DNA of 64,000 bases from Rubrivivax rivuli (lineage in GTDB: Bacteria; Pseudomonadota; Gammaproteobacteria; Burkholderiales; Burkholderiaceae_C). The notes under the pieces were generated by a model, which made no database searches, had not been told where the DNA came from, and worked only from the letters and a program-made list of their open reading frames with translations. This document shows positions 26,118 through 34,633 of this stretch, piece after piece (positions within the stretch are counted from its first letter, which is position 1; every line of letters starts with the position of its first letter). The stretch lies in NCBI RefSeq assembly GCF_004016505.1, contig NZ_SACR01000001.1, positions 496,001-560,000 on the forward strand, given 5' to 3'. Position numbers and translations under genes: made by a program.

Positions 26118-26717
26118 TCAGCCCACGCTGAAGCGCCCCAGCACCTGCACATCGCCACCAGGCGCGGCCCGCAGCAGCAGGCCGTCGCCCGAACCGGTGC
26201 TCTGCCCGGCCAGCGCCTGCTGCACGAAGGCGTGCGTCACCCACAGCTCGAAGCGCCCGGCCGGCACGGCACGCAGGGCCGCCCTCAGCTGCGCGCGGCT
26301 GGCTTCGTTGGTCTGCTCGCTGCGGCCGTGGGGCGAGCCCAGCGCTGCCCAGGCCTGGACGGCACCGCTGCTGCCGAAGGCCTCGGTGGCCGTGTCCATG
26401 CAGCGGCACCACGGGCTGCTGCGCACGGCGGCGGGCTGCAGGCCCTGGCGCCGGAACCACTGCCCGATGCGCCGCGCCTGTGCGCGGCCCTCGTCGTTGA
26501 GGTTGCGCTGGGTGCGGCAGTCGCCGAGCTTGAACTCGGGCGGGTCGAAAGTGCCTGGGGCCAGTGCGTGGCGAAGCGCAAGCACCACGCCCCCTTGGCG
26601 GAGCAGCGCCAGCGTGTCGTCGGCAGCCTCGCCCTCGCCGGCGAGGGCCCACAGTGGCAAGGCGAGGCTGCCTTGCAGCACTTGACGGCGGGAGGTGGCG
26701 CTCATGCGCCGCATCAT
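26118..26717 (-). CDS. Exported histidine phosphatase superfamily protein
   Basis: 199 residues; ATG at 26717 overlaps the antiporter stop (ATGA), an inner ATG at 26705 is also possible. N-terminus has a twin-arginine-like signal ([19 protein letters not shown]) with a probable cut near GEGEA. The phosphoglycerate-mutase-like core has [10 protein letters not shown] (catalytic His in the Arg-His-Ala motif), [30 protein letters not shown] (second Arg) and a late His in [11 protein letters not shown]. This arrangement is that of periplasmic histidine phosphatases; the substrate is unknown. Confidence 0.8.
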   Translation of the reverse strand: MMRRMSATSRRQVLQGSLALPLWALAGEGEAADDTLALLRQGGVVLALRHALAPGTFDPPEFKLGDCRTQRNLNDEGRAQARRIGQWFRRQGLQPAAVRSSPWCRCMDTATEAFGSSGAVQAWAALGSPHGRSEQTNEASRAQLRAALRAVPAGRFELWVTHAFVQQALAGQSTGSGDGLLLRAAPGGDVQVLGRFSVG

Positions 26718-28714
26718 CCGCGCAGCAGCTTTTCCTCTGCCAGCGCCAGGGGTTCGGGCAGGCCCGAGAGCACCAACGTGTCGGCCGCCTGAAGCACCAT
26801 CTCAGGCGCGGGCGCCAGCACGCCGCCGTGGGCGCGGCGTACCGAGACCACGCTCACGCCCACCGCGTGCAGCGCCTGGGCATCGAGCGTCTGGCCCACG
26901 CAGCGCGCGGCGTCGGGGATGGTCACGCTCTTCAGCCGCGCCTGGTCGAGCTCTTGCACGGTGTCGTCGTCGGCGCCGTGGAAGTAGCCGCGCAGCAGGC
27001 TGTAGCGCGCGTCGCGCGCGTCGCGGGTGATGCGGATCACGCGCTTCATCGGCACACCCACCAGCGCCAGCGCGTGGCCGGCCAGCATGAGGCTGCCTTC
27101 GATGGCCTCGGGCACCACCTCGGTGGCGCCGGCGGCGCGCAGCTTCTCGATGTCGCTGTCGTCGATGGTGCGCACGATCACCGGCACCTTGGGCGCGTGG
27201 GCGCGCACCAGATCCAGGATCTTCAGCGCGCTGGGCGTGTCGTGGTAGCTCACCACCACCGCGGCGGCGCGGTTCAGGCCGGCCGCCATCAGGCTGGGCA
27301 GGCGTGCGGCATCGCCGAAGACCACGCTCTGGCCAGCGGCGGCGGCCTGGCGCACGCGGTCGGGGTCGAGGTCCAGCGCCATGTAAGGGATGCCCTCGGG
27401 CTGCAGCAGCCGCGCCAGGTTCTGCCCGCTGCGGCCGTAGCCGCAGATGATCACGTGTTTCTCGGTGGCGATGGCCTTCTTGGCGATGGTCGTCAGCGCC
27501 ACGCTCTGCATCAGCCAGTCGCTCGCGCTGAGGCGGTTGACGATGCGGTTGCTGTACAGGATGAGGAAGGGCGTGGCCAGCATGCTCAGCACCATGCTGG
27601 CGAGCACCGGGCTCATCCACTCGGGCGCCACCAGGCCGCGGTCGGCACCCAGGGTGAGCAGCACGAAGCCGAACTCGCCGGCCTGCGCCAGGTACAGGCC
27701 CGTGCGCAGCGCCACGCCCGGCTGTGCGCCGAAACCCCGTGCGAGCGCGGCCACCAGCACGAACTTGGCGATGATGGGCAGCGTGGTCAGCAGCAGCACC
27801 AGGGCCCACTGGTCGAGCACCGGCCGCCAGTCGAGCTTCATGCCGATGGTGATGAAGAACAGGCCCAGCAGCACGTCGTGGAAGGGCCGGATGTCGGTCT
27901 CCACCTGGTGCTTGTATTCGGTCTCGGCCACCAGCATGCCGGCCACGAAAGCGCCCAGCGCCAGGCTCAGGCCCGCGTGCTCGGTGAGATAGGCCAGGCC
28001 CAGCGTGACGAGCAGCAGGTTCAGCATGAAGAGCTCTTCGCTCTTGCGCCGCGCCACCAGCGTGAGCCACCAGCGCATCACGCGCTGGCCGCCCACCAGC
28101 AGCAGCGTGAGCAGCGCACCGGCCTTCAGCGCCGCCAGGCCCATGGCGATCATCAGGTCTTCGCCCGAGCTGCCCAAGGCAGGGATCAGCACCAGCAGCG
28201 GCACCACGGCCAAGTCCTGGAACAGCAGCACGCCCATCACGCGCTTGCCGTGTTCGCTTTCCATTTCCAGGCGCTCGGCCATCAGCTTCACGACGATGGC
28301 GGTGCTGCTCATCGCGATGGCGCCGCCCAGCACCACGGCGCCCTGCCAGCCCATCTGCCAGGTCTTGCCCAGGAAGGTGGCGTAGGCCCACACCAGCAGG
28401 CCGTGGCCGGCCAGCGTGCCGGCCATCGTCAGGCTGACCTGGCTCAGGCCCAGCCCGAAGACCAGCGTGCGCATGCTGCGCAGCTTGGGCAGGTTGAATT
28501 CCAGCCCGATGACGAACATCAGGAAGACGACACCGAACTCGGCGAGGTACTTCACGCCGGCGCTGTCCTGCGCGAAGGCCAGCGCGTTGGGCCCGATCAG
28601 CACGCCCACGACCAAGTAGCCCAGCATCGGCGGCAGCCTCAGCGAACGGCACACCACGACGCCCAGCACGGCCGCCACCAGGTAGAGCAGAACGAGTTCG
28701 AGGGTCGACGCCAA
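26714..28714 (-). CDS. CPA2 family cation/proton antiporter with RCK domains (KefB/YbaL-like)
   Basis: 666 residues. Twelve to thirteen hydrophobic helices in the first 400 residues, with [40 protein letters not shown] (containing the QDxxxxP ion-site motif) and [15 protein letters not shown]; then an RCK_N domain with Rossmann motif [17 protein letters not shown] and an RCK_C domain at the end. By similarity it exports K+ or exchanges Na+/K+ for protons, gated by nucleotide or glutathione-type ligands. First gene of a minus-strand set with the phosphatase and apt; divergent from kdsD with 28 bases between starts. Confidence 0.92.
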   Translation of the reverse strand: MASTLELVLLYLVAAVLGVVVCRSLRLPPMLGYLVVGVLIGPNALAFAQDSAGVKYLAEFGVVFLMFVIGLEFNLPKLRSMRTLVFGLGLSQVSLTMAGTLAGHGLLVWAYATFLGKTWQMGWQGAVVLGGAIAMSSTAIVVKLMAERLEMESEHGKRVMGVLLFQDLAVVPLLVLIPALGSSGEDLMIAMGLAALKAGALLTLLLVGGQRVMRWWLTLVARRKSEELFMLNLLLVTLGLAYLTEHAGLSLALGAFVAGMLVAETEYKHQVETDIRPFHDVLLGLFFITIGMKLDWRPVLDQWALVLLLTTLPIIAKFVLVAALARGFGAQPGVALRTGLYLAQAGEFGFVLLTLGADRGLVAPEWMSPVLASMVLSMLATPFLILYSNRIVNRLSASDWLMQSVALTTIAKKAIATEKHVIICGYGRSGQNLARLLQPEGIPYMALDLDPDRVRQAAAAGQSVVFGDAARLPSLMAAGLNRAAAVVVSYHDTPSALKILDLVRAHAPKVPVIVRTIDDSDIEKLRAAGATEVVPEAIEGSLMLAGHALALVGVPMKRVIRITRDARDARYSLLRGYFHGADDDTVQELDQARLKSVTIPDAARCVGQTLDAQALHAVGVSVVSVRRAHGGVLAPAPEMVLQAADTLVLSGLPEPLALAEEKLLRG

Positions 28715-28742
28715 GGTGGGGGTGGGCTCCTAGAATGCTTCG

Positions 28743-29732
28743 ATGCTATTCGACGGCACTTTCGATGCGGCTCGCGCGCTGGCCATGGCCCGGCGCACCT
28801 TCGAGATCGAGGCGCGGGCCCTCACCGGGCTGGCCGCGCGCCTGGACGAAGGCTTTGCAAAAGCCGTGCAAGCCGTGCTGGCCTGCCGCGGCCGCGTGGT
28901 GGTGATGGGCATGGGCAAGAGCGGCCACGTCGGCCGCAAGATCGCGGCCACGCTGGCTTCCACCGGCACGCCGGCGATGTTCGTGCACCCCGGCGAGGCC
29001 AGCCACGGCGACCTGGGCATGGTGGTGGCCGGCGACGTGCTGCTGGCCATCAGCAACAGCGGCGAGAGCGACGAGCTCGCGGCCATCCTGCCTGCCATCC
29101 GCCGCCTGGGCGTGCACTTCATCGCGATGACCGGGCGCCCCGGCTCCACGCTCGCGCGCCACGCCGACACGGTGCTGAACAGCGGCGTGGACGAAGAAGC
29201 CTGCCCGCTGAACCTGGCGCCCACCGCCAGCACCACGGCGCAGATGGCGCTGGGCGACGCGCTGGCCGTGGCGCTGCTGGATGCGCGCGGCTTCAAGGAG
29301 GCCGACTTCGCGCGCTCGCACCCCGGCGGTGCGCTGGGGCGCAAGTTGCTGATGCACGTGCACGACCTGATGCGCAGTGGCGACGCGCTGCCGCGTGTGG
29401 CGCCCGGCGCGCTGTTCGGCGAGCTTCTGCGCGAGATGAGCGCCAAGGGCCTGGGCTTTGCCGCCGTGGTGGACGAGGCCCAGCGCCCGCTGGGCATCTT
29501 CACCGACGGTGACCTGCGCCGCCTCATCGAACGCGGCACCGACCTGCGCTCGCTGACGGCCGAGCAGGTGATGCACCGCAGCCCGCGCCTGGTGCGCGCC
29601 GACGCGCTGGCGGTGGACGCCGCCGGCGTGATGGAGCAGCACCGCATCACCAGCGTGCTGGTGGTGGATGGCGAAGGCCTGCTGGTGGGTGCGCTCAACA
29701 GCAACGACCTGATGCGCGCCAAGGTCATATGA
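28743..29732 (+). CDS. kdsD: D-arabinose-5-phosphate isomerase KdsD
   Basis: 329 residues. Isomerises ribulose-5-phosphate to arabinose-5-phosphate, first step of Kdo synthesis for LPS. SIS domain: VVVMGMGKSGHVGRKIAATL, STGTPAMFVHPGEASHGDLG and ISNSGESDEL; then two CBS domains from about residue 205 (VHDLMRSGDALP; EQVMHRSPRLVRADALAVDA). Its TGA overlaps the kdsC ATG (29729-29732). The next two genes, kdsC and lptC, overlap the same way, giving a tight kdsD-kdsC-lptC operon as in E. coli. Confidence 0.95.
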   Translation: MLFDGTFDAARALAMARRTFEIEARALTGLAARLDEGFAKAVQAVLACRGRVVVMGMGKSGHVGRKIAATLASTGTPAMFVHPGEASHGDLGMVVAGDVLLAISNSGESDELAAILPAIRRLGVHFIAMTGRPGSTLARHADTVLNSGVDEEACPLNLAPTASTTAQMALGDALAVALLDARGFKEADFARSHPGGALGRKLLMHVHDLMRSGDALPRVAPGALFGELLREMSAKGLGFAAVVDEAQRPLGIFTDGDLRRLIERGTDLRSLTAEQVMHRSPRLVRADALAVDAAGVMEQHRITSVLVVDGEGLLVGALNSNDLMRAKVI

Positions 29733-30316
29733 GCGCGCCGCTGCTGCAAGCCGCCTTGCGCTTCCCGCCCGAGACGCTGCTGCGGGCGCAGGGCGCGGGC
29801 CTGGGCCTGAAGGCGGCCATCTTCGACGTGGACGGCGTGCTCACCGACGGGCGCCTCTACATCAGCGAGCAGGGCGAGACCGTGAAGGCCTTCCACGCGC
29901 TGGACGGCCACGGCCTGAAGTTGCTGAAGCAGGGCGGCATCGAGCCACTGGTGATCACCGGGCGCGACTCACCCGCCGTGCGCCGCCGCGTGGCAGACCT
30001 GGGCCTCACGCATGCGCTCTACGGCGTGCACGACAAGGCGGCCGCCGCCGAGCGCGTGCTCGCCGGCTTGGGCCTGGGCTGGCCCGAGGTGGCCGCCATC
30101 GGCGACGACTGGCCCGATCTGCCGCTGCTCACACGCGCTGCCTTCGCCTGCGCACCGGCGAACGCGCATGCCGAGGTGCGGGCCGTGGCCCACCACGTCA
30201 CCCGTGCGCGCGGCGGTGAGGGCGCGGCGCGCGAGTTCTGCGACCTGCTGTTGATGGCCTGCGGCCGGTACGCCGCGCTGTTGCAGGGGCACCTGCAGAC
30301 GCTGGACAGCGCGTGA
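29729..30316 (+). CDS. kdsC: 3-deoxy-D-manno-octulosonate 8-phosphate phosphatase KdsC
   Basis: 195 residues. HAD-family phosphatase without cap domain that dephosphorylates Kdo-8-phosphate and works as a tetramer. Motif I IFDVDGVLTDG with the nucleophile Asp and acid Asp; motif II ITGRDS; then GVHDKAAAAERVL and motif IV AIGDDWPDLPLL. Ending differs from E. coli, with a longer C-terminal helix (REFCDLLLMACGRYAALL). ATG overlaps the kdsD stop; its TGA overlaps the lptC GTG. Confidence 0.93.
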   Translation: MSAPLLQAALRFPPETLLRAQGAGLGLKAAIFDVDGVLTDGRLYISEQGETVKAFHALDGHGLKLLKQGGIEPLVITGRDSPAVRRRVADLGLTHALYGVHDKAAAAERVLAGLGLGWPEVAAIGDDWPDLPLLTRAAFACAPANAHAEVRAVAHHVTRARGGEGAAREFCDLLLMACGRYAALLQGHLQTLDSA

Positions 30317-31008
30317 GCTTTGCCGATTCGGCACCTTCGGGCGCCTTGGCGCCCGCGGCGGGCCGCCAGCCACGCCCCCGCCTGCCCTGGCACCTGCGTT
30401 GGCGCGAGCAGCTGTCGTCTTACCTGCCGCTGCTGGTGATGGCGCTGCTGGTGCTGGCGAGCTGGTGGTTGGTGAAGAACTCGCCGCGGCCCCTGGCGCC
30501 GGCGGAAGAGCGACCCGTGAGCAACGAGCCCGACTACACGATGGCGCAGTTCGCGTTGGAGCGCTTCGATGCGCAGGGTCGGCTCAAGCTGCGCATCGAA
30601 GGCGCCACGCTGAAACACTTCCCGGCCACCGACCGCATCGAGATCGAAGACGCGCAGATCCGGGCCATCTCCCCTGACGGCCGTGTCACCCTGGCGCGGG
30701 CGAAGCTGGCACTGGGCAACGGGGATGGCAGCGAAGTGCAGCTGCGTGGCGGCGCCGAGGTCACGGCCACCGACGCCAACGGGCAGCCGCTGGTGATGCG
30801 CAGCGAATTCCTGCACGCCTTCCTCGTCACCGAGCAGGTGCGCAGCCACCTGCCGGTGGAGGTGCGCCTGGGCGGCAACGCCTTGCGCGCCGCCGGCCTC
30901 GATTACGACCACGGCCAGCGCCGCCTGGAACTGCTGGGCCCGATGCGGGCCGAGCTGACGCCGCGTGCGCCGGTGCCGGCCCGCGCGGCCCCGGCGCCGC
31001 GGCCCTGA
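30313..31008 (+). CDS. lptC: LPS export ABC transporter periplasmic protein LptC
   Basis: 231 residues from GTG at 30313. N-terminal Ala/Pro tail, then one transmembrane helix (YLPLLVMALLVLASWWLVKN, residues about 37-56) and a periplasmic beta-jellyroll of the LptC/YrbK type: EPDYTMAQFALERFDAQGRL, LRIEGATLKHFPATDRIEIE, then regular beta-repeats. Bridges LptBFG and LptA, passing LPS across the periplasm. The C-terminus ends in a Pro/Ala/Arg tail beyond the family core. Position after kdsC supports the call. Confidence 0.92.
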   Translation: MSFADSAPSGALAPAAGRQPRPRLPWHLRWREQLSSYLPLLVMALLVLASWWLVKNSPRPLAPAEERPVSNEPDYTMAQFALERFDAQGRLKLRIEGATLKHFPATDRIEIEDAQIRAISPDGRVTLARAKLALGNGDGSEVQLRGGAEVTATDANGQPLVMRSEFLHAFLVTEQVRSHLPVEVRLGGNALRAAGLDYDHGQRRLELLGPMRAELTPRAPVPARAAPAPRP

Positions 31009-31026
31009 GCGGCAGGGCGGGCTGAG

Positions 31027-31812
31027 ATGGCAGACCGCGGCGCCGCACCGCTGGCGTTCATCACCGGGGCCTCCAGCGGCATCGGCCAGGCGCTGGCGGC
31101 GCGGTACGCGGCCGCCGGCTGGCGGCTGGCGCTGGTGGCGCGGCGCACGGCCGAGATGCAGGCCTGGGCCGTGGCGCAGGGGCTGGGGCCCGAGCGCGTG
31201 GCGGTCTATGGCGCCGATGTCGCGGTGCCTGACAGCGTCGTGGCAGCCGGGCAGGCCTGCATCGCCGCGCAGGGCCTGCCCGAGGTGGTGCTGGCCTGCG
31301 CCGGCATCAGCGTGGGCATGGACACCGCCGAGCGCGCCGATCTCGATGTGCTGCGCGACGTGCTGGCGCTCAACAACATCGGCCTGGCCGCCACCTTCCA
31401 CCCCTTCGTGGCCGCCATGCGCCAGCGCGGGCACGGCACCCTGGTGGGCGTGGCCAGCGTGGCCGCCATCCGCGGCCTGCCGGGGCATGGTGCCTACAGC
31501 GCCAGCAAAGCCGGCGTGGTGGCGTATTGCGAGAGTCTGCGCGTGGAATGCCGCGGCAGCGGCGTGCGCGTCGTCACGCTGCTGCCGGGCTACGTGGCCA
31601 CACCGCTGACGGCGAAGAACCCCTACAGCATGCCCTTCCTGATGGCGCCCGACGCCTTTGCGGAACGCGCTTTCCGTGCCATCGAGGCGGGCGACAGCTA
31701 CCGCGTCATCCCTTGGCAGATGGGCGTGGTGGCGAAGCTCTTGCGCCTGCTGCCCAACCCGCTGTACGACCGCCTGATGGCCGGCCGCGGGCGCAAGCCC
31801 CGCCGCGCCTGA
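31027..31812 (+). CDS. Short-chain dehydrogenase/reductase
   Basis: 261 residues. Classical SDR: cofactor motif FITGASSGIGQALA (residues 11-24), the NAG-like LACAGISVG, catalytic Ser near GVASVAAIRG, and YSASKAGVVAYCESL with Tyr/Lys. LLPGYVATPLT follows. Residue Arg after the glycine motif region (VARRTAEM) suggests NADP. Family includes dehydrogenases of acyl or sterol type; the substrate cannot be assigned. Separated by only 18 bases from lptC, so it may share the transcript. Confidence 0.88.
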   Translation: MADRGAAPLAFITGASSGIGQALAARYAAAGWRLALVARRTAEMQAWAVAQGLGPERVAVYGADVAVPDSVVAAGQACIAAQGLPEVVLACAGISVGMDTAERADLDVLRDVLALNNIGLAATFHPFVAAMRQRGHGTLVGVASVAAIRGLPGHGAYSASKAGVVAYCESLRVECRGSGVRVVTLLPGYVATPLTAKNPYSMPFLMAPDAFAERAFRAIEAGDSYRVIPWQMGVVAKLLRLLPNPLYDRLMAGRGRKPRRA

Positions 31813-31848
31813 GGGCGGCTTGCGCGGCATGGCAGCATCGCGCCCGCC

Positions 31849-32781
31849 ATGATCGATGTCGTCGTCTTCTTTTTCCTGCTGGGGGTGTTCGCGCGCCTGG
31901 TGGGCAGCGACCTGCGCCTGCCCGAGGCGCTCTACGAAACCTTGTCCATCTACCTGCTGCTGGCCATTGGCCTGAAGGGCGGCATCGAGCTCAGCAAGCA
32001 GCCGCTGGTGGCCCTGGTGCCGCAGGTGCTGGTGTGCATGGCGCTGGGGTTTGCGATTCCTTTCCTGCTCTACCCGCTGGGCCGGGCGCTGAAACTGGTG
32101 CAGGCCGATGCGGCCTCGCTGGCGGCGCACTATGGTTCCGTGAGCGTGGTGACCTTCGCTGTGGCCACGGCGGCGCTGACGCGGCAGGGCATCGCCTACG
32201 AGAGCCATGCCGCGCTGTGGGTGGCGGTGATGGAAGCGCCGGGCATCGTGGCCGGCATCCTGCTGGCGCGCATGGGCCGGGGCGGCGCCACGAACTGGCG
32301 CGGGTTGGCGCACGACGTGGCCTTCGGCAAGAGCGTGCTCCTGTTGCTGGGGGGGCTGGTCATCGGCGCGGTGGCTGGCGTGGAGGGCACGAAGCCCATC
32401 CAGGCCGTGTTCATCGACCCCTTCAAGGGCGTGCTCGCGCTCTTTCTTCTGGAACTGGGCCTGGTGGCCGGGGGCCGGCTGGGCGAGGTGCGCCGTTTCG
32501 GCCCGGCGGTGCTGGTGATCGGCCTGGGCGCGCCGCCCCTGCTGGCGCTGGCCGGGGCGGCCACTGGCCTGGCCCTGGGGCTCAGCACCGGCGGCGTGGC
32601 CCTGCTGGCCACCCTGGCCGCCAGCGCGAGCTACATCGCTGCGCCGACGGCCATGCGCATTGCCGTGCCCGAGGCGAATGCGGCACTTTCCATCACGGCA
32701 GCGCTGGGTATCAGTTTCCCGTTCAACATCGTGATCGGCATACCGATCTATATCGAACTGGCGAAAAGATGGACGGCATGA
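31849..32781 (+). CDS. sbtA: Sodium-dependent bicarbonate transporter SbtA family
   Basis: 310 residues, about ten hydrophobic helices in two inverted halves. Family motifs: IGLKGGIELSKQP near helix 2, AAHYGSVSVVTFAVATAAL, a central loop with MGRGG, and SASYIAAPTAMRIAVPEANA at the end. SbtA imports bicarbonate with sodium at the inner membrane; best known from cyanobacteria, but homologues are common in betaproteobacteria. The next gene overlaps its stop and is an SbtB-like PII-type protein, strong support for the pair. No carboxysome or RubisCO genes are in view. Confidence 0.9.
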   Translation: MIDVVVFFFLLGVFARLVGSDLRLPEALYETLSIYLLLAIGLKGGIELSKQPLVALVPQVLVCMALGFAIPFLLYPLGRALKLVQADAASLAAHYGSVSVVTFAVATAALTRQGIAYESHAALWVAVMEAPGIVAGILLARMGRGGATNWRGLAHDVAFGKSVLLLLGGLVIGAVAGVEGTKPIQAVFIDPFKGVLALFLLELGLVAGGRLGEVRRFGPAVLVIGLGAPPLLALAGAATGLALGLSTGGVALLATLAASASYIAAPTAMRIAVPEANAALSITAALGISFPFNIVIGIPIYIELAKRWTA

Positions 32782-33086
32782 GCCTGCAGAAACACCCGAA
32801 AACCCTCCTCGTCATCGTGGCCGAGGCGGTGCTGGAAAAAGCCCTGGTGCGAGACGCCCGCGAGCGCGGCGCGCAAGGCTGGACCGTGGCCGAAGTGCAC
32901 GGCGGCGGCCATGGGGGCGTGCGTGAAGGAGCATGGGAGGCCGACCGCACGATCGAGATGAAACTCATCTGCGAACCGGCCGTGGCCGACGCCATCGCGG
33001 CCCACGTGCTGAGCGTGTATGCGCCGAACTACGGTGTGGCGCTGTATTTCAGCCCGGTGCAAGTGCTGCGTCCCGAACGCTACTGA
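32778..33086 (+). CDS. sbtB: SbtB-like PII-family regulator
   Basis: 102 residues from ATG at 32778 (overlaps the sbtA stop as ATGA; another ATG at 32769 preceded by AAAAG is possible). PII ferredoxin-like fold: KTLLVIVAEAVLEKALV, RGAQGWTVAEVHGGG, the T-loop GGVREGAWEADRT, MKLICEPAVADAIAAHVL and YGVALYFSPVQV. Cyanobacterial SbtB binds cAMP/ADP/ATP and blocks SbtA; here the C-terminal CGPxGC redox loop is absent and the protein ends soon after VQVL. It is followed by a terminator at 33145-33168. Confidence 0.85.
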   Translation: MSLQKHPKTLLVIVAEAVLEKALVRDARERGAQGWTVAEVHGGGHGGVREGAWEADRTIEMKLICEPAVADAIAAHVLSVYAPNYGVALYFSPVQVLRPERY

Positions 33087-33144
33087 GGGCCGCTGGCAAG
33101 CGAAGCGCGGCCGGCGGCAGCGCTGCTTGTCGCCCCACCATGCA

Positions 33145-33168
33145 AAAAGGCACCCGAGGGTGCCTTTT
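33145..33168. terminator. Bidirectional rho-independent terminator
   Basis: AAAAGGCACCC / GGTGCCTTTT stem with a 3-base GAG loop. U-tract on the right for the + strand transcript of sbtB, A-tract on the left serving the minus strand RNA-binding gene. The two genes converge here. Confidence 0.85.
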
Positions 33169-33215
33169 GATTTGCTGGCGTGCTGGCCCTTGGGGCCAGC
33201 GCAGCGCTGGGGTGC

Positions 33216-33704
33216 TCAGTAGCCGCCGCGGCTGCCGCCGCCACCGCCGTAACCACCACCACCGCCGCCGCTGCGGCCACCGCCGCCGCCACCACCGTAG
33301 GGGCTGCGGCCACCGCCGCCACCACCGCCGCCACCGTAGGGGCTGCGACCGCCGCCACCGCCGGCACCACCGCCGCCGTAGCCACCGCCGCCACCACCAC
33401 CGTACCCGCCGCCACCGCTGCGGCCACCGCCACCGCCGAAGCCGCCCGGGCGCTCTTCACGGGGACGGGCTTCGTTCACCACGACGGCGCGGCCGTCGAT
33501 GGGCTGGCCGTTCATGCCGTTGATGGCGGCTTGTGCTTCGGGGTCGGAACCCATCTCGACAAAGCCAAAACCCTTCGAACGACCGGTTTCACGGTCCATC
33601 ATCACCTTGGCGGACGTGACGGTGCCGAACTGCGAAAAGGCCTGCAGCAGCGAGTCGTCGCGAACCGAGTAAGCCAAGTTACCTACGTAAAGTTTGTTTC
33701 CCAC
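33216..33704 (-). CDS. Glycine-rich RNA-binding protein (RRM)
   Basis: 162 residues. One RRM at residues 1-80: RNP2 KLYVGNLAYSV, RNP1 KGFGFVEMGS, plus SAKVMMDRETGRS. After PREERPGG the protein is a Gly-rich tail of about 80 residues with repeated RSPYGGGGG units and YGGGGG runs, resembling cyanobacterial and proteobacterial cold-induced Rbp proteins. Likely binds single-stranded RNA and may self-associate through the tail. The Gly tail DNA is a CCG/CCA/GCC triplet-type low-complexity tract, and both the ORF-antisense and length estimates there should be treated with care. Confidence 0.92.
   Translation of the reverse strand: MGNKLYVGNLAYSVRDDSLLQAFSQFGTVTSAKVMMDRETGRSKGFGFVEMGSDPEAQAAINGMNGQPIDGRAVVVNEARPREERPGGFGGGGGRSGGGGYGGGGGGGYGGGGAGGGGGRSPYGGGGGGGGGRSPYGGGGGGGRSGGGGGGYGGGGGSRGGY
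33219..33445 (-). repeat. Low-complexity Gly-codon tract
   Basis: The tail of the RNA-binding gene is made of CCGCC/GCCACC-type triplets encoding poly-Gly with two nearly identical RSPYGGGGG units (33296-33307 and 33338-33349 area). It is likely to vary in length by slippage. No separate gene is expected on the other strand, despite a long Ala/Thr-rich open frame. Confidence 0.75.
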
Positions 33705-33953
33705 GGGGAGCCCTCAAAAGAACCTGTCAATAACCATGCGGAGCTCAACCCTGCGTGAACCAATCATGCGAAAGGTGCGGCTGCCAAACACAGACTCCCT
33801 ATTAGCGCACCGCCGCAAGCGGCATGTAAAGAACCCGAGTCACGAGTGTTGTTTTCGCGCGCCGCGGAAAAACCCGGGCGGCCCGCGGGTACGGCCAGTT
33901 TCGGCGCACCCCGGCCCGTGGCACCCCGGAGCCAGCGCCTACCATCGGCGCCC

Positions 33954-34595
33954 ATGGACCTGCTCAAGCCCCTGATCGCCCTGCTGGCGATCGTCAACCC
34001 GATCGGGGTGGTGCCCTTCTTCATTCACTTCACACAGGCCTTCAACCGCGATCAGCGGCAGCGCACCATCCGCATCAGCGCCTTCGCCACGTTCTGCGTG
34101 ATCGCCATCAGCGCGGTGGCAGGCCTGAAGGTCATCGAGTTTTTCGGCATCTCGCTGGCCAGTTTCCAGGTCGGCGGCGGCACGCTGCTGCTGATCAGCA
34201 GCCTGGCGATGCTGAATGCCGAGCAGGCCGACACCAAGCCCAGCGACCTCAACGAAGGCGACCAGAAGGTCGACGCCGGTGCCAGCATCGCGGTGGTGCC
34301 GCTCACCATCCCGCTGCTCACCGGGCCGGCCACCATCTCCACGATGGTGATTTACGCCGACAAGACGCGGCACTTGTGGGAACTGGGTGTGCTGGTGGCC
34401 TACGGCGTGGTGATCGCGTTGGTGGTCTTCCTCGTGTTCTCGGCCTCCGGTCGCATCGCCAAGGTGCTGGGTCGCACGGGCATCAACATCATGACGCGGC
34501 TGATGGGCCTGATCCTCGCCGCCATGGCCGTGGAGTTGCTGGCCGACGGCCTGGTGAAGCTCTTCCCGGTGCTGGCCAGCCACGTGGCGCGCTGA
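33954..34595 (+). CDS. MarC family integral membrane protein
   Basis: 213 residues from ATG at 33954. Six hydrophobic helices with the MarC/UPF0056 pattern: LLAIVNPIGVVPFFIHFT, ISAVAGLKVIEFFGISLASF, VGGGTLLLISSLAML, an acidic loop, VPLTIPLLTGPATISTM and MTRLMGLILAAMAVELLADG. Inner-membrane family of unknown function; the early link to antibiotic resistance was withdrawn. The ATG start lies in a longer upstream frame (from 33846) that overlaps the divergent RRM promoter region and looks noncoding. Confidence 0.92.
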   Translation: MDLLKPLIALLAIVNPIGVVPFFIHFTQAFNRDQRQRTIRISAFATFCVIAISAVAGLKVIEFFGISLASFQVGGGTLLLISSLAMLNAEQADTKPSDLNEGDQKVDAGASIAVVPLTIPLLTGPATISTMVIYADKTRHLWELGVLVAYGVVIALVVFLVFSASGRIAKVLGRTGINIMTRLMGLILAAMAVELLADGLVKLFPVLASHVAR

Positions 34596-34633
34596 GCCAC
34601 CCAGGCCCCGCCGTTTTGCGCACCCCCCGCCCG

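Noticed and set aside
26564-29512. 982-codon + strand frame across the antiporter and kdsD
   Set aside because: Antisense to the antiporter and out of frame in kdsD; His/Gln/Ala/Arg-rich low-complexity composition typical of GC-rich shadows.
33180-33758. 192-codon Ala/Thr-rich + strand frame over the RRM gene tail
   Set aside because: It arises from the triplet repeats of the Gly-rich tail read on the other strand; no coding evidence.
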